Assembly (NCBI RefSeq): GCF_963576675.1
Contig: NC_088913.1
Span: 78,243,001 to 78,307,000, forward strand
Source of the DNA: Euphorbia lathyris
Taxonomy: Eukaryota; Streptophyta; Magnoliopsida; Malpighiales; Euphorbiaceae
DNA: 64,000 nt
Direction: 5' to 3'
The position numbers and the translations under genes are program-made. Shown piece after piece: positions 58,397-64,000 of this stretch; the stretch's first letter is position 1; the number at the start of each line of letters is the position of its first letter. Under the pieces are notes generated by a model. It saw only the letters and a list, made by a program, of their open reading frames with translations, was not told where the DNA came from and did no database searches.

Positions 58397-59168
58397 TTAG
58401 CCAAAACGGAAGCTCATTAGCTGGTTAAAGAAGTCGGGGAAGGTACCTGACAGGTTTATCATGATGCCAAACATATGCCCGAGGGATCGCCAAAGCTCCG
58501 AAGCAAATGTGCACGAAATGAACAGGTGGGTCGTTAATTCCGTGGAGCTCCGGTAAATAGGACAGCGGGAGGCGAAGCTGAAACCGTAGCAAGCTAAAAC
58601 CTCCTGGGTGGCGAGTTTATTGTGCAGAAGTTTCCAGCCGGTGCTTGAGCGTGACGGCGGAATATGAGCGCCCCAAATGAACAGGTGCCACTGAACTTCC
58701 GGGCAATTAACACTGATGAATCTATATAAATGATGGACAGAAAACTCTCCGTTTGGGTCAGACTCCCAAATACAGTAGTCCTTCTCGTTCTGCGAGATTG
58801 ACTGAATTTTCTCTTGCACAAAAGGCGGTAAATTCTCAATGTTCAACCACACATTACCCATTAAACAATCCTCCACTTTCGTGATTTTTCTGCATTTTTC
58901 AGCGGGCGTTAATCCAACCTGATCCGCGACCATTGGAAAAATCCATCCGTCGGTCCAAAATTTTAGACCTGAATTTTGCCCGATCCACCATCTCGCCTGC
59001 GCACAAAGTTGTTGATAAATCGCACGACATGAGGCCCAAATCGACGAGCTGCCAATCTGCAGTCTCGGCTGTCCCGATGGCGCAAGGAACGGCAACCTTA
59101 AAAACTGAGAAGTATACTCATTGCCTTGGATTAATTCCCAACCAATCTTCCCAATTAGAGCCAAATTG
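58397..59168 (-). pseudogene. LINE ORF2 segment with zf-RVT domain
   Basis: An open stretch of about 255 codons on the minus strand, from ALIGKIGWELIQGN to FFNQLMSFRFG, covering the connection region and the zf-RVT Cys/His pattern. It continues upstream in the part beyond copia D and downstream, after a frame break, into the RNase H at 57640-58297. It is not a free-standing gene. Confidence 0.8.
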
Positions 59169-59450
59169 TGTTGAAATAATGAACTTATAATTAATAGTCT
59201 TTAATTTGATTCAGTGGATTATCCAAGAGTCATTTCTGTATCTGTATTTATAGAGTGTCCAAGAGTCATTTCTGTACATGTGTCTGTATCTGTATTTATA
59301 GTGAGTTAATGTGGTTTACTAAGAGTCATGTTTGTAATCTATAAATACCTATCAATACAAAGTAGTAAGGCAAGAGAATCAGAAGAGAATTTCTTCTAGC
59401 AATTATACTCTTCCTCTGTACCTCTGAAAGTTTATTTATTTGATCCAACA
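59169..59450 (+). repeat. 5' LTR of copia D
   Basis: 282 bp, TG...CA termini, with two internal copies of CAAGAGTCATTTCTGTA. It ends three bases before the primer site. Confidence 0.92.
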
Positions 59451-59482
59451 AATTGGTATCAGAGCCCGCAAAAATTCTCTAC

Positions 59483-62438
59483 AATGTTGAATGGAATGAT
59501 CCCATACAAATATCCACAATTATCAAAGGAAAATTATGATAATTGGTCATTAGAATGAAGGCTTTGTTGGGTTCCCAAGATGTATGGGAAATGGTAGAAA
59601 CTGGATATGAGCAGCCAGAGAATGAGGAGGAATTGACGAATGCTCAAAAAGCGAAAAGGAAGAAAGACCAACAAGCACTCTCTCTAATCCACATGTGTCT
59701 AGATGAGAATATGTTCGTGAAAATTTCGACTGCAACAACAGCCAAGGAGGCATGGGAGATTCTCGAAAATTCCTTTAAGGGGAAAGATAAAGTAGTCAAG
59801 GTGCGTTTGCAAACCTTGAGAAGTGAGTATGAGAAACTCAAGATGAAAGAGTTAGAGAAAATTGATGAGTTCTTTAATAGAACTTTGGTAATTGTCAATC
59901 AGTTGAAGAGATATGGAGAAAAAATGGAGGATGTTCTTGTGATAGAAAAAATCATTCGTTCTTTGACTCAGAAATTTGATTACGTGGTGACTGCCATTAA
60001 AGAATCAAAAGATCTGGAGACTATGTCTGTAGATCAACTCTTGGGTTCGTTACAAGCCCATGAGGAGAGATTAAAAAATAGAGAAGAACCTGTCGCTCAG
60101 GTGTTGCAGGCGAAACTAGATTTGAATGATAAAGAAGAAAAGAAGCAATTTGAAGGTGGATATGGAAGAGGAAGAGGAAGAGGAAGATCAAGAGGTAGAG
60201 GCCGTGGCCGTGGCTGGAATCGTGGATATAATGGAAGAGGTAGAGGTGGCAGAAATTTCCACAATAATGAAGCCACAAATAATCAGCAATGGAATGCAAG
60301 AGGATGTGGTAGAGGCAACAATTTCCAAGGCCGTGGAAATAATTGGCATGGTCGTGATAAATCTCGTGTGCAATGTTACAATTGTCAAGAATTTGGGCAT
60401 TATGCTGCTGAGTGTAAATCTGAACCTTTTAAAGACGAACAGGTCAATTTTGCCGAGGAGGAAGATGAAGAATCAACTTTGTTACTGACATGTAGCGAAG
60501 ATGAAGCAAGGAGCAAGGAGTCTTGGTATCTAGACTCGGGAGCAAGCAATCATATGACGGGAAATAAAGAACTTTTTTATAAGCTTGATGAATCTAAGAA
60601 AGGAAGTATTTCTTTCGGTGACAAAACAAAAGTTCCAGTTGTGGGAAGTGGTGACATTCTTATCAAACTGAAGAATGGAGATCATCAATTTATTTCTCAT
60701 GTTTATTATGTTCCATCTTTGAAATCCAATATTTTGAGTATTGGACAACTTTTGGAGAAAGGTTATGAAGTGGAGATGAACAGGAATGGGCTGGTTATGA
60801 AAGATGGAAAGAAAAAAATGATTGCAAAAGTTCCTATGTCTGCAAACAAGATGTTCAAATTAAAAATCAGCAGTGATCGTCCTATGTGTTTGAAAGCCTC
60901 ATCAGATTTTGCATGGCTGTGGCATCTCAGAATGGGTCACTTGAATTTTGGTGGGCTGGAGCAAATGTGCAAGCAACAAATGGTGTATGGATTACCTTCC
61001 ATAAATCATCCCAATCAGATTTGTGAAGGGTGTATGTACGGGAAGCAATTCAGAAGGAGTTTTCCAAAGGAGTCTTTGTCAAGCACATCAAAACCACTTG
61101 AATTGGTGCATGCAGATATTTGTGGTCCTATTAATCCGAGTTCACATGGAGGAAGCCGGTATTTCTTATTATTTATTGATGATTATACTCGTAAAACATG
61201 GTTTTATTTTTTGAAGGCAAAATCTGAAGCATTTGAAGTGTTTAAAAAATTTAAAGCACTAGTTGAGAATGAAAGCGGTTTGAAGATTCAAGCATTGCGA
61301 ACTGATCGAGGAGGAGAATTCACATCTGAGAAATTCAATCAGTTCTGTGATTATAATGGTGTTCATCGATTGCTTACTGTTCCAAGATCTCCTCAACAAA
61401 ATGGTGTCGTGGAACGGAAAAATAGAACCATTCTTAACATGACCCGAAGCATGATGAAGTGCAAAGGTATGCCAAAAGAATTTTGGGTAGAAGCAATAAC
61501 ATGTGCAGTCTATTTGAATAATAGAAGTCCTTCAAAGAAGCTTTTGCAAAAGACCCCCAATGAAGCATGGTGTGGAAAGAAACCAAATATTTCTCATGTA
61601 AAAGTATTTGGTTGTCTTGGTTATGTTCATGTTGCTGATGAATTGAGAAGCAAATTGGATGATAAAAGTGAGAAGATGGTGTTTATTGGCTATGAAAAAA
61701 ATTCCAAAGGTTATAAATTTTATAATCCTCGGAATGGAAAAGTTGTGATAAGCAAAGATGCAGAATTTCAAGAAGAAAGCTCTTGGAATTGGAAGATTCC
61801 AGAAGATGAAAATTATGATTTTCTTCCTGTATATGATGATGATTTTGCAGGTCAAAATGAAGATGTAATTATCACACCACCAAACTCACCTTCCACATCT
61901 CAGACAAATGTGATAGACTCATCCCCAGAAAGTTCATCAGAGAGGCAGCCTCGAATGAGTAGCTTGAGTGAGATTTTTGCAGAAACTGAAGAAGTAGATA
62001 ACGCTACTTTATTCTGTTTGTTTGCTGATACAGAACCTGTACAATTTGAAGAAGCTGTTCAGGAAAAGAAATGGAGACAAGCAATGGATGAAGAAATAAA
62101 TTCCATAAAGAAGAATGACACTTGGGAATTGGCAACACTGCCAAAGGGAAAAAAAGCTGTAGCAGTGAAGTGGATTTTCAAAATAAAGAAAAATGCCAAA
62201 GGAAAAGTGGAGAAGTATAAAGCTCGCCTTGTTGCAAAAGGTTTTTCTCAAAAGGCCGGAATTGATTATGAAGAAGTTTTTGCTCCGGTGGCTTGAATTG
62301 AGACAATGCATTGGAAGGAAAGAAATTCAACTCAAGCATGTACCATCCAAAGATCAAGTTGCTGATATTTTTACTAAAGCTTTGAAGTTGGAAGATTTCA
62401 GCAGATTGAGAGCTGTTCTTGGTGTTACTAAGGGATAA
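59483..62438 (+). pseudogene. Copia D gag-pol, frameshifted at the start and internally deleted
   Basis: The likely start is the ATG at 59483 (MLNGMIPYKY); a one-base loss near 59548 shifts the frame, after which 59543-62296 is open for about 917 codons. It holds Gag (RMKALLGSQDVWEMVE), an RG-rich region, the CCHC knuckle (CYNCQEFGHYAAEC), protease (YLDSGASNHMTG), GAG-pre-integrase (WLWHLRMGH), integrase (VHADICGPI, RTDRGGEF, GVVERKNRT) and the first part of reverse transcriptase (KARLVAKGFSQ, EEVFAPVA). A stop at 62294 is followed closely by the RNase H tail (QLKHVPSKDQVADIFTKAL). The RT catalytic region and most of RNase H are gone, so the copy is non-autonomous. Confidence 0.92.
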
Positions 62439-62462
62439 AAAAATTATAAGTTTAAAGGGGTG

Positions 62463-62744
62463 TGTTGAAATAATGAACTTATAATTAATAGTCTTTAATT
62501 TGATTCAGTGGATTATCCAAGAGTCATTTCTGTATCTGTATTTATAGAGTGTCCAAGAGTCATTTCTGTACCTGTGTCTGTATCTGTATTTATAGTGAGT
62601 TAATGTGGTTTACTAAGAGTCATGTTTGTAATCTATAAATACCTATCAATACAAAGTAGTAAGGCAAGAGAATCAGAAGAGAATTTCTTCCAGCAATTAT
62701 ACTCTTCCTTTGTACCTCTGAAAGTTTATTTATTTGATCCAACA
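62463..62744 (+). repeat. 3' LTR of copia D
   Basis: 282 bp, about three differences from the 5' LTR, followed by the AATTG duplication. Confidence 0.92.
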
Positions 62745-62830
62745 AATTGAAAGCCGGAATGTCTTTGATACCCAAACCACCCGCGGAGAGAGGACGACAA
62801 CAGACTTTCCATGACACTGTGATCAAAATT

Positions 62831-64000
62831 GATAGGATTTATTAAAATTGATTTTTTAGATATTAAAAAGTGTTTCAAAGAAAATAAAAGATTAATAGAA
62901 TTTTGTAAGATAGTTTTTTTTCCCTTAAGGAATCCCTTCCAAATAGTGTAAACTAGTGTCCGAAACTAGGGGTGCTGATGAGCTAGGTTAGTTTGTTAAG
63001 TATTTGAGTTCGGTTCGGTCAAAGTTTGGTAAAAGTTTGGTTCAGATGGGCTCGACTCCAGATATTAACAAGCTAAGTACAAGTTTTATTAAGTTGGGCT
63101 GGAAAGCTCGTTTAATTAGTCATGCACCCAAATTCTTAACTAGCCACCACAAAGAAGGCCATAAAAAACACTTAAGAGATGCTTTAAAAAAATTTCAAGT
63201 TTGAATATTAAGCTCTTACTCATACGCCTTTATTTTTTAAATTAATCGTCGTGTGCCATTACCTTGACGAGTATAGTATCCAATATACATTCCATTTGAT
63301 TCGTGCGTACTTAGCTGTTAAAACTCATCTTATAAACACAAATAAATTTTAAATTTAACAAACATAATTTTAATAAACCATCAAAAAAACTAACAAATAT
63401 TCTAAATTATTCAAATAATCACTAAATTCAAACACATTAAATACATTTTATTGATATAACAAATTTATTAATTAGTAATCGACTTTTTCCAGTGGTTTAA
63501 AAGTTGTTTTCAAACAAAACTTGAATTAATTGAATTTTTGTTGCAGCACTATATTTTGGCAGTGATATCATAATTAATTAGTAGTTTGAAGGTAAGCTAA
63601 TAAGGTATTTTGTTATACCTTTAGAAAATAAGTTAAACTATGAAACAAATTACTACTCTCATTTTAATTAATTATTTGCACTTAACTGAATTTTTGTTGC
63701 AGCACTAATATTTTTGCAGTGATATCATAATTAATTAGTATTGTCAAGGTATGCTAATAATTATGATCGAACACTGATGAAGAAGCAGCTCGTGACTTTT
63801 AATTAGTGGCACGTGATGATGGAACGACAGCGTATTAAGAAGCTGTTGTTATTAATTGCAACAGTTAGAAAGTGGAGCCAATTTCTATTATGGGTCTGTT
63901 AGATATCAAATTGGATTTGGCTTCCTTTGTACTCTTTCAATTCTGTATATATATAGCTTAGGATGTAATCATTGACATATATGAAAAAAGATAACCAGTT
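62831..64000. other. Noncoding tail with pieces of duplicated sequence
   Basis: 62850-62960 resembles 20695-20830, and 63040-63300 resembles 22440-22720. From about 63530 the motifs GAATTTTTGTTGCAGCACT and GTGATATCATAAT, which precede the CEP 3' flank in the units, occur twice (near 63530 and 63690). No CEP gene is reached before the window ends. No other gene is supported; the last 160 bases are AT-rich and of unknown nature. Confidence 0.45.

Larger units (their letters stand above)
59169..62744 (+). mobile_element. Ty1/copia element D, young insertion in a LINE
   Basis: LTRs 59169-59450 and 62463-62744, 282 bp each, TGTTGAAA...ATCCAACA. The exact 5-bp target duplication AATTG is at 59164-59168 and 62745-62749. 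The primer site TGGTATCAGAGC starts at 59454, and a GGGGTG tract precedes the 3' LTR. I count three differences between the LTRs, about 1%, the lowest divergence in the window. The element has lost most of RT and RNase H. Confidence 0.95.
57505..62830 (-). mobile_element. 5'-truncated LINE on the minus strand, split by copia D
   Basis: Parts at 57505-59168 and 62745-62830 join in frame across the copia D insertion once one copy of the AATTG duplication is removed. The minus strand encodes the end of RT (CCRPLSAGGLGIKDIPAFN), then zf-RVT (EFSVHHLYRF, WKLLHNKLATQEVL, HLFISCTFASELW) and a broken RNase H (WLKVNTDGSAYG, WIESDSTFVVN) with frame changes near 58397 and 57995. The 3' A tail is the T run near 57505-57512. 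It belongs to the same group as the 18499 and 19944 fragments. Confidence 0.85.

Noticed and set aside
63840..64000. Start of another LTR at the right edge
   Set aside because: Some LTR-like features (TGTT start, TATATATA) are present, but there is no partner, primer site or duplication within the window.

Overview
The window looks like gene-poor, AT-rich nuclear DNA of a flowering plant, probably a eudicot. It is packed with plant-type transposable elements: L1-clade LINEs with DUF4283 ORF1, Ty1/copia elements primed by initiator-methionine tRNA, hAT and MULE elements, a CACTA end and a SINE-like retroposon. The only plausible host protein genes form one family of very small secreted-peptide precursors. 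No rRNA, tRNA, CRISPR array or bacterial-type operon was seen. The species cannot be named from the sequence alone.

The backbone is a tandem array of roughly 3.5-kb units, about 5982-17345 and 33921-51285. Each unit was built around an 85-residue CEP (C-terminally encoded peptide) hormone precursor on the minus strand. Three copies are intact (8565-8822, 15839-16096, 47653-47910). One is frameshifted (35290-35540) and one is a 3' fragment (34569-34662). The intact ones have a signal peptide, a short variable region, the terminal 15-mer AMRPTTPGHSPGVGH (one copy has S for the last P) and a TATA box about 75-90 bp upstream. Five units also keep the decayed 3' end of a second CEP-type gene, upstream of the first in gene orientation. 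Where position 2 can be read in these relics it is mostly the canonical Phe.

Region by region: 1-5981 is an almost full-length LINE, with both ORFs broken only by stop codons, inserted into unit 1. Unit 2 (9429-16790) carries a SINE-like retroposon and a 3.9-kb MULE-like element. The MULE has an exact 9-bp target duplication and a five-exon Plant Mobile Domain gene with one nonsense codon. From 16800 to 23700 there are partial unit copies, a second direct duplication and three 5'-truncated LINEs. From 23707 to 33920 lies copia A with copia B nested in its 3' LTR, followed by a truncated A-family copy (C). Units 3-4 (33921-38189) hold the CEP pseudogenes and a copia 3' fragment. Unit 5 (38190-48540) contains a composite DNA-transposon insertion with a nested hAT element and a low-complexity strand-switch tract, copia E, and the third CEP gene. 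Unit 6 (48541-51285) has a second hAT element. From 51286 to 62830 is a stack: an LTR-like fragment, copia F inserted next to or into it, a CACTA end inside the F 3' LTR, and a minus-strand LINE split by the young copia D. The last 1.1 kb resembles the duplicated sequences again and may lead into another unit.

The genes do not form a pathway. The functional signal is expansion and decay of a peptide-hormone gene cluster, with transposons breaking up the copies. All retrotransposon reading frames here are defective.
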